Of a stretch of 64,000 bases of DNA, positions 21,969 to 32,841 are shown one piece after another. The notes under the pieces are model-generated. The model worked only from the letters and a program-made list of their open reading frames with translations. It was not told the origin of the DNA and did not search any database. The stretch is from assembly GCF_947172395.1 (NCBI RefSeq), contig NC_069102.1:8958442-9022441 (forward strand), read 5' to 3'. The first letter of the stretch is position 1, and each line of letters opens with the position of its first letter. Position numbers and translations under genes: made by a program. This DNA comes from Bicyclus anynana (Eukaryota > Arthropoda > Insecta > Lepidoptera > Nymphalidae).

Positions 21969-22509
21969 TTAATGCCGGCTTGCACCGCTGAAATATGCGG
22001 TCGCAGTTTGCCAGCTCGAGCTAGGGAAATTGCCGTGTTGAGTCTCCCCGTGGATCTGATTACTTTTGCGTCATTCTACCGAAAATAGACGAGGTGCATT
22101 ACCGTGTATGTGGAAATTTGCTCTCGCGTGATTACTGGGGGCTATATTAAGTTTCGTGTCTCGCACGAGAATTCGAATCTTGTACGAAATACGATACTTA
22201 GTTAACTTGTTTTTTTTTTAAATTTTGATTGAGATGTTTATTTATATTAATCTTTCTTAGAAATTGAAATAACTTTATGCGGAATATTTCGTTTTATCTA
22301 AATAAAGAAGTTATTTCTTAGTATATATAAATATAGATAGACATCAATTTTTATTTAAACATGGTATTTTTTTTCCTACATGCCACAACGTTCCCACCCT
22401 TCAACTTGAAGCGTAGCAGTTAACATTCCATCTTTATCAGATTTTTTGTCCTATAGACGATACAAAGGACCTTAAAATTGAATTTAGAGTCATCAAGCTG
22501 CTCAGAAGC
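21969..22509. other. unassigned spacer
   Basis: The first 200 bp are GC-rich, the rest AT-rich. No gene is recognised. Confidence 0.3.
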
Positions 22510-22859
22510 AATAGAGATGATGACTAGGTTTGAATATATTGAATTTTATGATACATTCGGGTAAATAAAGGTCAATGTTAACTAATTTATACATAAAAAG
22601 CAAAGATTGACTGGATATTTGCAAAATAAATAAGATTATAAAATTTCAAAATCTATTAAAAATCTTTTATTGTAATTAGATGAAAATTCACACAGTTTTA
22701 GCTTCCTTACATTAAATGAGACATTTTTCAATATAGGTATCCCTGTAGCCCCGAAAGTAATGATCGCAGATACTTTCTTCTTGACTTTTACAAAATTGCT
22801 TTACTATTAGCATACTCCTAATTTATATACAATTAAAAAAACTATCATCATCCCTATTA
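22510..22859 (+). mobile_element. MITE family M1, copy 1
   Basis: The left end AATAGAGATGATGACTAGG and right end ATCATCATCCCTATTAA are inverted relatives. Internal words GCAAAGATTGACTGGATATT, AATCTATTAAAAATCTTTTA and GAAAGTAATGATCGCAGATA recur in copies at 52.2, 58.9 and 61.9 kb. It has no open frame of note. Confidence 0.7.
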
Positions 22860-22940
22860 ATTATATTTCTTGTGTCAACATCTCTTTTTCGTTCTTATGT
22901 GTTGTCATAAAGTTCTAAATTATTAATTTCTTGTTGCAAG

Positions 22941-23073
22941 GTATGGAAGCCATCATGTCGGAGTTCTTCAACGACACCACGACCGCGTTCTACATCATCC
23001 TCATCGTGTGGATCGCTGATCAATACGACGCCATCTGCTGTCACACGGCGATTGCTAAGAGACACTGGCTGAG
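22941..23073 (+). CDS. membralin (TMEM259-like), single internal exon
   Basis: A 133-bp exon reading GT, then 43 full codons, then AG. The protein begins MEAIMSEFFNDTTTAFYIIL, continues IVWIADQYDAICCH and ends KRHWL plus the first two bases of the next codon. This is the strongly conserved core of membralin, a multi-pass ER membrane protein linked to ER-associated degradation in other animals. The hydrophobic run FYIILIVWI is a membrane segment. The acceptor is TTTCTTGTTGCAAG before GT and the donor GTAAGT follows AG, so upstream phase is 1 and downstream phase 2. GC-rich third positions contrast with AT-rich flanks. The first ATG is internal, not a start. No other exon of the gene could be read in the window, so it sits between very long introns, or is a dispersed gene fragment. 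The family call rests on remembered conserved sequence. Confidence 0.9.
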
Positions 23074-23260
23074 GTAAGTCGACATGACGATTTGTGACCA
23101 CCTACACCTTGCGTACCCTCCAGCTTTATATCTTTTTGTTCATTTTTCTCAAAGATTTTATACTACTAGATATGTCGCTAGCGCGTCTAAACTGAAGTGG
23201 ACAAAGAAGCATAATTGTCTTAATTTTATTTTATAAACACCGAAAGTTTCTTAAACGATT
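23074..23260. other. start of downstream intron
   Basis: No exon continuing membralin (next expected residues are an aromatic FFYLYHF-type stretch) is seen here. Confidence 0.4.
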
Positions 23261-23273
23261 AATGTCGAGTTAT

Positions 23274-23594
23274 CGAGATACCAACCGAACCGAGAACCGA
23301 ACCAAAGTCACCGACATAGCTCAACGAGTTGCGAAGCTGAAGTGGCAATGGGCGGGGCACATGGTTCGAAGAGCCGATGGACGTTGGGGTCCCAAAGTGC
23401 TGGAATGGCGACCCCGCACTAGTAAGCGCAGTGTTGGTCGACCCCCCACCAGGTGGACTGACGACATCAAGCGAGTCGCAGGGATTCGCTGGATGCAGGT
23501 GGCTCAGTATCGTGATGTTTGGAAGTCTACAAAAGGCCTATGTCCTGCAGTGGACGTCCATCGGCTGATATGATGATGATGATGATTGAGATAC
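23274..23594 (+). mobile_element. RTE-clade LINE 3' tail with 13-bp target-site duplication
   Basis: From about 23289 it encodes the tail KVTDIAQRVAKLKWQWAGHM, GRWGPKVLEWRPRT, SVGRPPTRWTDDIKRVAG and ends (TGA)n. The word AATGTCGAGTTAT occurs at 23261-23273 and again at 23595-23607, a 13-bp target-site duplication. It is severely 5'-truncated, with a frameshift near the end of the coding part. Confidence 0.85.
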
Positions 23595-23607
23595 AATGTC
23601 GAGTTAT

Positions 23608-24678
23608 GTGTTCAGGAAGTGTTAAAATCTATATGTACATAAATATATAATGTAAGTAAAACACAAAATTGTGCATGTGTGCGCTCAGTAGAGTAACTAA
23701 ATTCGGATTTTTGCGGTGATTTTGTAAGCACGTGACGTCGTTGATTTTTCCTGAAAAGCATTCCTTTTGAAACATGTACTCGGATGCAGGTCGCGCGGTT
23801 GAGTTCACGATGCAAATTGGATTATATCGAATGATATTAACCGTTTGTGTTTTGACCCAAAATGGCCACCCAATTAGTGTTGCTGGTGCTTTATTAAAAA
23901 GTGCTCATAGGTTCGTTCGGCGCGCGTTAATTAGTGTATTGATACAACGGCCGGTGTCAACCGTGTTTGTTTAAGGGATTTCAATGGAGCGCTCGGTGTT
24001 GTTGGTGCTTTTGTTTCCGAAACCGATAATGATATGTACGAATAATGAACCAATATATTACAACTGCTCCGCAGTGTTATTATGTATCGGTGTACCATTC
24101 AAATAATGAGTTACTTAACTACATCGTTTTTCATCGATAATTTTAATTTTTTTCAATAATCGCGTCAACATTATGTTTTCAACGTAATGACTTAATGATC
24201 GTTATTGGGAGGGATACAAAGTCGCATAATAAAAATGAAAGTTGTATTTCTGTTAAGAAAATCATCCCAGAAAAACATAATAAATAACAAAAGTATATCA
24301 AATCTGTATTTTTTCCCAACCTGGAAAGTGGTATTAGAACCATTTATTCTTCCTATCATCTTTTTTACCAAATCTAATAAGTCTAGGTTTTTATATATAA
24401 ATAGGATTTATAGACGGTATACAAGTGGTACGCGAAAATAAATAAATTCATTAGACCATAATCTAGAAACTAAACCTGAATACTCTACTCTATGTCCTCT
24501 AATTAAGCTAATCCTTTTGCTTGGCAACATCGACGGTTTAGACACGGATATGTAGTATTAATTAATAACATACGATGCTTCATAATTGCCCAAGATAGCG
24601 TTAATACACCATCCTACATGTAGTAATTGTAAAATACTATAAAATGTAATATAAAAGTTAATGGTATAAGAGATTCCC
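23608..24678. other. unassigned spacer
   Basis: No gene or repeat is recognised. Open frames at 23612, 23774 and 24205 have no domain that I can name. Confidence 0.3.
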
Positions 24679-24935
24679 GGGGGTGTGGGTTCGAATACGG
24701 GCATGGGCATGCACCTCCAAACTTGGATTTTAAGAAATTAAATATCACATGTCTCAAACGGTGAAGGAAAAACATCGTGAGAAAACCTGCATACCAGAGA
24801 ATCCTAATTTTCTGCGTGTGTGAAGTCTACCAATCCGCATTGGGCCAGCGTGGTCAACTATTGGCCTAACACCTATCATTCTGAGTGGAGACTCGATGTC
24901 AGCAGTGAGCCGAATATGGGTTGATAATGATGAAA
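24679..24935 (+). repeat. SINE-B lacking its 5' head
   Basis: It starts just before the B box (GTGGGTTCGAATACGG) and runs through CTCAAACGGTGAAGG and GGGCCAGCGTGG to the GGGTTGATAATGATGA tail. The A box is missing, so it could not be transcribed from its own promoter. Confidence 0.85.
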
Positions 24936-26322
24936 AAGTACAAAAACTCAAATAAACTTTAAATGCAAGATAAATAACACATGTTTCTGATATTCCAAAA
25001 GTCTCATATTGTGATGTCAACGTATCATTTCCCTACAGGAAATAAAAAGTCAAGTTATCTGTCCTTAAGCAAACACAATAAAATGTTCGATAAACATTGA
25101 ATCGTCAAGAAACATCGACGTCGGAAGGGAAAATATAAAAGGCACGTGGAATAACGAGCTCTATACAAACACCAGTCAAAAGATATATCTAGACAAATAA
25201 CCGGTACCTCATGTACATTCGTTATAAGGTACAGTCGGACACAATATACAGAGTCAATACATAGATTATAAAGGTGTGTCTTAACTTAGAGCGCCAAGGC
25301 ATGCGACATTTTGAGGACACAATTCTGCCTCGCCCATTGTACTTGGTAATTGTGTTTTGTTTAGAAGCTCCTGTCCAACAGATGTCTGACGTTTGAGGAC
25401 ATTAACTGATATGATAATAATAATGATTTGTATGTTTGAATGATTCTGTTTGACAATGTCTAGTACACTAAAGTGTTAGCACTGGCCAATATTCTGTTAT
25501 GGCCAGTTCCACAATGTCCAGTGTTTAAAAATAAATTGAGTACAAATATTATGTCCAGCGTACCGAATGACGAGTCGAATGTCGTAATGATGTTCATTAA
25601 GTATTTAATTATGCTAAAAGGCAGAATTAGTTTTATTGTAAATTGGCATGCATTTTTATCCCGATCCGAAATTCGTTTAGCAAACGGATTTCATTGAGAG
25701 TGTATGTATAAGTACTTTGAGTAAAATATGTTAGTCCGTAGAGACTTTATCATTAAACAGTGATGTTTCAAAGTGTTAGTAGATTGTAAATTTTCTGTAT
25801 TTACATTTAAATTTTAAAAATCAAAGAAAGATTTTTTGCCGACAGTAGTTCGCTTCCTTTAGGTCTTACATGAATTTTAAATTAATATTTAATACTCGAA
25901 AAAAAGATATCTTAGGTTATACCCTTCTTAGCAGCGACATGCCCTTGTTTCAGCGGCTGGGCGAAACTTCATCCTCAGCGCGATATTTATATCAATAATT
26001 GTATAGCCAGACTTCTGAGTGTTACAGTTTGTTTAGTAAATATTCTCTTTTTTGATATGGTTTTTTAAAATTTTACAATATCACTGATAGTTTTTGAGTT
26101 ATAGTCAACAAGCTGAGGCCCAGTTTCAGGGTTTCGTTTTTAGTTCATAAAAACTGCAATTTTGGCTTTCAGAAAATACTCCTTTCTCAGAATTTTATTT
26201 CGCGTCGAATGAGCTATCGCTTGTATTTTTCCCTACTACGGCGAAGCCAAAAGTTTTTGGCAGTCTATGTATGTATGTATTTCCTTTCATTCTAACGAAT
26301 ATGCGCAGGTTTCACACTATCC
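24936..26322. other. unassigned spacer
   Basis: AT-rich, with no exon recognised. TATG microsatellite steps occur near 26263-26280. Confidence 0.3.
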
Positions 26323-26525
26323 GACCAGTGGCCTAATTCACTAATTTATTGAAACAACTGATTGAAGTGGACAACAAAGTGTCATCTACATACTCTGAGA
26401 TATACACCGTAAGTACCGGATGACATTTGTAATTTGTATCATAGTATGTGGATGACATTTTGTCAATAGATTTGTTTTTTATTTTGATGTGTTGATAATA
26501 AAAACCAAAATAGGAAATAGGCTAG
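26323..26525. mobile_element. MITE of the GGCCTATT family
   Basis: The right part, reversed, reads CCTATTTCCTATTTTGGTTT then TATTATCAACACATCAAAAT, matching the ends at 18.4 and 18.9 kb. The left end GGCCTAATTCACTAATTTAT is a looser match. Boundaries are approximate. Confidence 0.5.
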
Positions 26526-26762
26526 CTGACTATCTATAATCATTGTCGAGTTATCGTTTTACTAAAGGGTTAAATTATTAACTAGCCAAAGTTACTTTGC
26601 ATTTACCTGTCAATTCAAATGTCAACCAAAATCTAAACGGATTAAATATTTCAACTATGCGGTACTTAAGTTCATCCAGTCTGGCATTTGGGTAACCATT
26701 TCAATTCCGATTCTGACCCTGCTGTGCATTATTGATATTCATTGGTTATATTTTGTGTTTTG

Positions 26763-27000
26763 AGCCGTGATAGCCCAGTGGATATGACCTCTGCCTCCGA
26801 TTCCGGAGGATGTGGGTTCGAATCTGGTACGGGGCGTGCACCTACAACTTTTCAGTTGTGTGAATTTTAAGAAATTAAATATCACGTATCTCAAACGGCA
26901 TAGGAAAAACATCGTGAGGAAACCTGCATACCAGAGAATTTTCTTAATTCTCTGCGTGTGTAAAGTCTGCCAATCCGCATTGGGCCAGCGTGGTGGACTA
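26763..27000 (+). repeat. SINE-B, 3'-truncated
   Basis: Head GAGCCGTGATAGCCCAGTGG and B box GGGTTCGAATCTGG are intact. It stops at GCCAGCGTGGTGGACTA, lacking the last 80 or so bases and the tail. Loss of the 3' end is not how LINE-driven insertion truncates, so a later deletion is likely. Confidence 0.85.
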
Positions 27001-27877
27001 AAAACAACTTTTTTTATCTGTGTACGTTATAGACTGGTAGCTAGCTGGGTTACCAGGTAATAAAAAATTCTGAACGTAGGAACGAGATAATGTACCACGC
27101 AATTTGTAGAACATTGTGGCTCTTAAGTTGTATAACCATTAATTAAGGAACAGTAAAAAAAATAGCTGATTAGTAACAATTTTTAATAACCTCGATATTG
27201 ATAGCAAGTTGAGAGGAAGAGAGTATACTAAAAGTTGTTAATAATCAGATGTCTTTTTATATAGTATATTATGAATGCGAAACGAAAACGCTTTTCATAT
27301 TAGTAAGAACTGAAGTTTCAAAACTCAATTGAATACCCGAAAGTTGCGTCACATCCCTCTTCACTTGAAGAACTGACTGTAATAAATTGATCTAATATCC
27401 GTTACCTTAATATAACGGGTCACGTTCACAAAAGTTCCTCAACCAATATGTCCCCGAAGATACCTAGGAGTTGTGTACAAACACGCCATTTTGTTTTTAC
27501 GCCTAGATCCGTGCCGGTGCCGTCTCCTTAATCAACTGTGCCGTCAGGCACGAAGCAATTTGGCCGGCCGAAGCAATAAGGAGGGCGCTATTAAAACAAG
27601 TGCAAATAAAGCAAATTGAAAATGGCACTTGCATTTCTTTGTAGGGGTGAATGAAAGTGGCAAGAGTGTTTTTACTTCATACTGTCTACTTCTTTTGTAG
27701 CGTCACTAACTCTGCGGTTACAGGTCCAGGTTCAAATTGGACATGTCTAGGGTTCGACCATCGTTGTCTCGTACCCATTTCTTAGTTGGAAATGTCAGGA
27801 GTTTATTAGTGATGTTTCAAATACATGGCGAATAGTCTATAAATATAGCAAGTAGTAGTGTAGCATAAACACAAAAA
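27001..27877. other. spacer with a GC-rich candidate conserved block
   Basis: 27500-27640 is GC-rich and contains the palindrome TTGGCCGGCCGAA with no repeat match. The rest is AT-rich with nothing recognised. Confidence 0.3.
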
Positions 27878-27981
27878 TCATCATCATCATCATCATCATA
27901 TCAGCCGATGGACGTCCACTGCAGGACATAGGCCTTTTGTAGGGACTTCCAAACATCACGATACTGAGCCACCTGCATCCA
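27878..27981 (-). mobile_element. RTE-clade LINE, last 100 bp only
   Basis: The minus-strand reading ends AYVLQWTSIG-stop followed by (TGA)n, here seen as (ATC)n on the + strand. It is one of the shortest 5'-truncated copies in the window. Confidence 0.8.
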
Positions 27982-28404
27982 GTTCAGACATGTTCAAATC
28001 AGTCTATATTATTAGCCATGTCTTTTTTAAAATGATCAGTAGGGACTTATATTTCCCTTCCACTCTGTCAAAGTTTGTGCTAGGAATTAGTAAGACTACT
28101 CTAGTCCAATGTATTTACCATGAAGGTATTCATCGAGGAATTCATTCTTTAAGCTCTGCATTGTCTTGCTCGTTCAAGGTGTACCTACCTTGTAAAAATT
28201 CATATTTTTAAAGAATTCTCCGTACTCTAATCTGAAGTACAAAAGTTCTTTGTCAATTTAAGCTCGCTATTCTTGTCTGTGTAATAATGCACTCTACTGT
28301 GAAGGTACACTTTGCGTGCTTCTTTGCTTTTCCGATTATATTAGAGACGCATACTGTAAACAAGAAGAAAATGCAATCATATTTTCACAGACATTTTATA
28401 CATT
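27982..28404. other. unassigned spacer
   Basis: Nothing is recognised. Confidence 0.3.
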
Positions 28405-28643
28405 AACTAGCGGACGCCCGCGACTTTGTCCGCGTGAAATTTAATTTTTCACCAATACCTCGGGAACCATGGATTTTTCCGGGATCAAAAGATTTTACTC
28501 TGGATTAGCCTATGTGTTAGTGTTAATCCAGAGTAAAATCTATTTCCATACAAAATTGCAGCCAAATCGGTTCAGTAGTTGCGGCGTTAATGAGTAAAAA
28601 ACATCCATACAAACTTTCGCGTTTTTATTATTAGTAGGATAAC
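28405..28643 (-). mobile_element. Helitron-type element H2
   Basis: On the minus strand it ends GCGGGCGTCCGCTAGT and starts near CCTACTAATAATAAAAACGC. It contains a perfect hairpin (18-bp arms 28490-28507 and 28524-28541, AGATTTTACTCTGGATTA). It has no coding capacity. Confidence 0.7.
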
Positions 28644-29450
28644 AACTTGGAAAAATCAGAACCAAAGAGGACGATGTCTTTCTTTGTTAACGCTTTTGCA
28701 TATTTTATCTGTGAATTTTAAATCTTTAAGCCAACTTTACATGTATGGAAGATTCTATGCGATGGGGATTTTTCATTTTCAACATTAGTAAAGTGACCAG
28801 GATAATTTATTCCGTGTGTGTTGTTAACGGATTATAGGGAAATGCTGTATTATTTGAGCTTAAGCCTCAAAGCGATTGGTTCATTTAAACATATCCTAAT
28901 GTATGCTAATGTACACTTTTCTTTTTCTTTTTTTTATTACTTCATATCGAATAATAACGAAAGGGTCCAATTAAAAATGCTTACGAATAACGATAGTGTT
29001 AATCTGTATTTGGTAAAGTGTCTTGTCGTTTATAACGGAACTGTGTTGATACTTTTGTCTCTTTATTTATGTTAAGGTGACCGCAGCGTGTGTGTGCAAT
29101 TTTAATGATTTTAATCATTCTGACTTTGTATCACCTAAGTTGTCGAATCAACAAACTCCATGTACTTGTATATTTTAAATGTATCATTTGTACATTTTTG
29201 ATTGATTAAATCACCCCGGCATTAGGACAAACAGAATGAAAAATATACAAATCAACCCGTTTCTGTTTAAACGAAACTAAGGATCATTATCCATTATCTA
29301 TTAAAGAATTTCTGTTAAGCCGTCTTCGAGTATTAATGAAACTAACCAAATTTTTATACATTAAAAAATAAGATTTCAGGATTTCAAGTTTAGCGGACCG
29401 CGCTACATTTCTTTTTAGTACAACCACAATCTGAAGTTTTTTTTTTTTGT
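28644..29450. other. unassigned spacer
   Basis: AT-rich. The 85-codon frame at 28818 has no recognised feature. Confidence 0.3.
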
Positions 29451-29464
29451 AAGCTATTACGTAA

Positions 29465-29970
29465 TGCTGCATTCGGGAAGCTCTGCGACATCTTTTCGTC
29501 CGAAATACCTCAGTGTCTGAAGACAAAAGTCTTTCAACAGTGCGTGTTGCCAGTGATGACCTATGGTTCCGAGACTTGGTCGCTAACTATGGGCCTCATA
29601 AGAAGGCTCAGAGTCACACAGCTGGCGATGGAACGAGCTATGTTAGGAGTATCTCTGCGTGATCGAATCAGAAATGATGAGATCCGCAGAAGAACCAAAG
29701 TCACCGACATAGCACAACGAGTTGCGAAGCTGAAGTGGAAATGGGCGAGGCACAAAGCTCGAAAAGCCGATGGACGTTGGGGTCCCAAGTGCTGGAATGG
29801 CGACCCCGCACTAATAAGCGCAGTGTTGGCCGATGTCCCCACCAGGTGGACTGACGACATCAAGCGAGTCGCAGGGATTCGCTGGATGCAGGTGGCTCAG
29901 TATCGTGATGTGTGGAAGTCCCTACAAAAGGCCTATGTCCTGCAGTGGACGTCCATCGGCTGATATGATG
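29465..29970 (+). mobile_element. RTE-clade LINE 3' end, longest copy here, 14-bp target-site duplication
   Basis: It is open from about 29470 to the stop at 29963, with no ATG of its own because it is 5'-truncated. The frame reads the end of an RTE-type reverse transcriptase: LPVMTYGSETWSLT, LRVTQLAMERAMLGVSLRDR, KVTDIAQRVAKLKWKW, RWTDDIKRVAG and the last residues AYVLQWTSIG. A one-base loss shifts GRWGPKVLEW to GRWGPKCWNG for part of the way. The duplication AAGCTATTACGTAA is perfect at 29451-29464 and 29971-29984. It lacks the endonuclease and polymerase core and is inactive. Confidence 0.88.
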
Positions 29971-29984
29971 AAGCTATTACGTAA

Positions 29985-30214
29985 AAATAAGGGTGACATT
30001 CCACCTCGCGGCGCTGCGGCGCAAATTCGTCGACCGCGTGACGAGCGGGCTCTCCGCATAAATCTTCGCGACCGCCAATTAAGCTCCGCCCCGACAGTTT
30101 GTCTACGCCCGCCCTGATTGCTCTCACTACACGCACTGCCCTATAGCCGGCTAATCGATAACCCCGATGTTCGGCTGAATACTGAACAATAGGGTACTTG
30201 GCTCATACCAAAGA
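29985..30214. other. GC-rich island
   Basis: 29995-30170 is GC-rich, with no repeat match and no recognised exon; it is a candidate conserved non-coding block. Confidence 0.3.
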
Positions 30215-30248
30215 TGACCGAAATTGGACCCACTTATCAGAACGATTT

Positions 30249-30466
30249 GGCTGGTGGGAGGCTTCAGCCGTGTCTAGTTACCACCCTACCGACAAAGACT
30301 TACCGCCAAGCGATTTAGCGTTCCGGTACGATGTCGTGTAGAAACCGAAAGCAGTGTGAATTTTCATCCTCCTAACAAGTTAGCCCGCCTCCATCTTAGA
30401 TTGCATCATCACTTACCATCACGTGGGATTGTAATAAAGGGCTAATTTGTGTAGAATAAAAAAAAA
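30249..30466 (+). repeat. SINE-A, 5'-truncated, flanked by long imperfect duplication
   Basis: It begins at GGCTGGTGGGAGGCTTCAGC, lacking the tRNA head, and ends in AATAAAAAAAAA. Flanks 30215-30248 and 30467-30500 are similar over about 34 bp (AAATTGG-CCCACTT-TCAGAA shared) with several differences. Confidence 0.8.
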
Positions 30467-30500
30467 TGTCAGAAATTGGGCCCACTTTTCAGAATCATTT

Positions 30501-31194
30501 CATTGATAAGAAAATATTGATTTCTTTGAAAATTGGCATCGTGATTTCTCCCTAATTATCCTAAGTTATGGCCAATTTATAGTTCTGTATCATTTGTTTA
30601 ATTTGGGTCCGAGTTTGTATGGAGGATGGATATTTTAATTAAATAAACGAGTCAAACATACATAAATCTATCTATAAGATATCTATGAATTTTATAGGTA
30701 TCATAAACATAGATTCATATTTAGATATGATCGTGACAGCCTATTCATTTACCTACTCATTTATAAATCCCTACCAGATAGTACTGTTTGGAGTAGGTAC
30801 ATAGTATGTTTTTCTTATCGAAAAATAATTATAAATTGCAGGATTGCAATGTTTTATTTGTTTTTCCAATGTGGAAATAATTCTATTACCAGATTGCAGC
30901 GTAAGCCTAATGGCCCTGGGGCCATCCAATGTGAATGCATTTATGCCGTCACTCATTACTAGATGGCGATTCCATTCGGCTTTTTGCTAATTGACGCAGC
31001 TTCGCAGTGAAGGAGTCTAATTAAATAGGTATCGGATACGCGACAGGCTTTCGCCATTTTTGAGCTAACGCCAGCTATGGGATTAACTCTATCCATTTGA
31101 GCTTTCCAGTGGACTGTATTTTGTATTCAATAAATTGTAACGTAGAAAATGAAGCCGTGCAGATGGTGCAGAAAAAAACAGCACTAAAAGTAAA
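30501..31194. other. unassigned spacer
   Basis: AT-rich, with no gene or repeat recognised. Confidence 0.3.
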
Positions 31195-31605
31195 AAAAAG
31201 TGGAAATACATTTATTTGCATTAGGCTTAGCAAGCGCTTTTGAAACTATGGTAATGTTAGAAATTTTCAGGTAATGTTAGAGATGAAATATCTTAGCATA
31301 CCATTAATTCACCGTCGGGTCCATCGTGTGGCAAAGAGAAAAACCCCCAGCAGATTCCCGGACTTTCGACCGATGGTGTAGGGTTAAAGTGTCCTTGACA
31401 GTTAACTAACACTCCCCTTCTCCGCTCGTGTTGCTCTCCCTGCCCAGCCAAATTCGGTAAGATTCTACTAGAGCAGCTTTGGATAACTTTATAAAGATAA
31501 TAGTGATAATTACTCGAAAACTTAAAATTAAACTTACGAACGTTCCAAACGCGCATTTGTTTCGAGAAGAGCCCACAAACTGAGCCAGGGTTTGTTTTTT
31601 GTTCA
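31195..31605 (-). mobile_element. non-LTR 3' UTR (family U) interrupted by unrelated block
   Basis: The outer parts ACATTTATTTGCATTAGGCT and TTCGAGAAGAGCCCACAAAC match the family U copy at 9240. The middle, 31300-31480, is GC-richer and absent from the other copies; it is either an insertion or a region deleted elsewhere. Its origin is not recognised. Confidence 0.5.
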
Positions 31606-31649
31606 TTTTTTTACATTGTTAATAAATTCTTAGAAACTACCTCGAATTA

Positions 31650-31748
31650 GAAATAAGGTGATGCGCAGAAGAACCGAAGTCACTGTCATAGCTCAACAAG
31701 TCGCGAGGCTGAAGTGGCAGAGCACATAGACGTTGGCATCCCAAGTTG
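31650..31748 (+). mobile_element. RTE-clade LINE fragment
   Basis: GATGCGCAGAAGAACCGAAG to CAAGTCGCGAGGCTGAAGTG matches the KVTDIAQRVAKLKW region, followed by a deletion and GACGTTGG-ATCCCAAG. It abuts the 129-bp array. Confidence 0.7.
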
Positions 31749-31755
31749 AGGTCTA

Positions 31756-32271
31756 TCGTCTAAAAATGAGTATGAATGATGATCACATTAATGTAGAAAG
31801 GGAACGAACATCTCAAAGAGTATTACGAGTGTGTATTAAGAGTCGAGTACAAGAAAACTGACCTCGGCCGAATGAATAAACCGATCGTCTAAAAATGAGT
31901 ATGAATGATGATCACATTAATGTAGAAAGGGAACGAACATCTCAAAGAGTATTACGAGTGTGTATTAAGAGTCGAGTACAAGAAAACTGACCTCGGGCGA
32001 ATGAATAAACCGATCGTCTAAAAATGAGTATGAATGATGATCACATTAATGTAGAAAGGGAACGAACATCTCAAAGAGTATTACGAGTGTGTATTAAGAG
32101 TCGAGTACAAGAAAACTGACGTCGGGCGAATGAATAAACCGATCGTCTAAAAATGAGTATGAATGATGATCACATTAATGTAGAAAAGGAACGAACATCT
32201 CAAAGAGTATTACGAGTGTGTATTAAGAGTCGAGTACAAGAAAACTGACCTCGGGCGAATGAATAAACCTC
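31756..32271. repeat. tandem array, 129-bp unit, four near-identical copies
   Basis: TCGTCTAAAAATGAGTATGA recurs at 31756, 31885, 32014 and 32143, exactly 129 bp apart. Only a handful of substitutions are visible (for example GGCCGAATG/GGGCGAATG, GACCTC/GACGTC). The homogeneity implies recent expansion. The unit is divisible by three but contains stops in the frames checked. Confidence 0.95.
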
Positions 32272-32523
32272 TAATCGAAGGATGCCGCCCGGGCGAGGCA
32301 TAAATCAGCCTCCCCTATGACGCCTGCCGGGAGCCTTCAATTTGGTACATCCTTAAAATGACACACGAGAAGTTACCCTAACGACCGCGCCGTTACCCCG
32401 CGCCGCTAAATATATCGCGTGAATATTATCGTTATTTTGCCACCCGATTTGCAAGTTGTTTAGTAATTTACAACATTTTTGTTTTTTTTAGTAGTAGTAG
32501 AGCTATTTGATGATAGCGCTGAA
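32272..32523. other. GC-rich island
   Basis: 32275-32420 is GC-rich with no repeat match; it is a candidate conserved non-coding block in the intron. No exon is recognised. Confidence 0.3.
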
Positions 32524-32841
32524 TCATCATTATCAACCCTTTTTTATTATTCGGATTTCTGCTGAGCTCGAGTCTCCTCTCAGAATGAGAGGGGTTAGGC
32601 CAATTGTCCACCACGCTGGCCCAATGCGGATCGGCAGACTTCACACACGCAGAGAATTAAGAAAATTCTCTGGTGTGCAGGTTTCCTCAAGATGTTTTCC
32701 TTCACCGTTTGAGACATGTGATATTTAATTTCTTAAAATGCACATAACTGAAAAGTTGGAGGTGCATGCCCCGGACCGGATTCGAATCTACGCCCTCCGT
32801 AATCGGAGGCAGAGGTCATATCCACTGGGCTATCACGGCTC
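32524..32841 (-). repeat. SINE-B, full length
   Basis: The minus-strand copy runs from GAGCCGTGATAGCCCAGTGG (right end) through B box GATTCGAATCCGG to the tail at the left. The 73-codon frame at 32507 lies inside it. Confidence 0.9.

Noticed and set aside
22895..23101. 68-codon minus frame over the membralin exon
   Set aside because: Antisense of the conserved + strand exon, which has splice sites and a family match.
29561..29863. 100-codon minus frame as a gene
   Set aside because: Antisense of the RTE reverse transcriptase tail.
31756..32271. CRISPR-like array
   Set aside because: The units are contiguous 129-bp tandem copies without unique spacers, in an animal genome.
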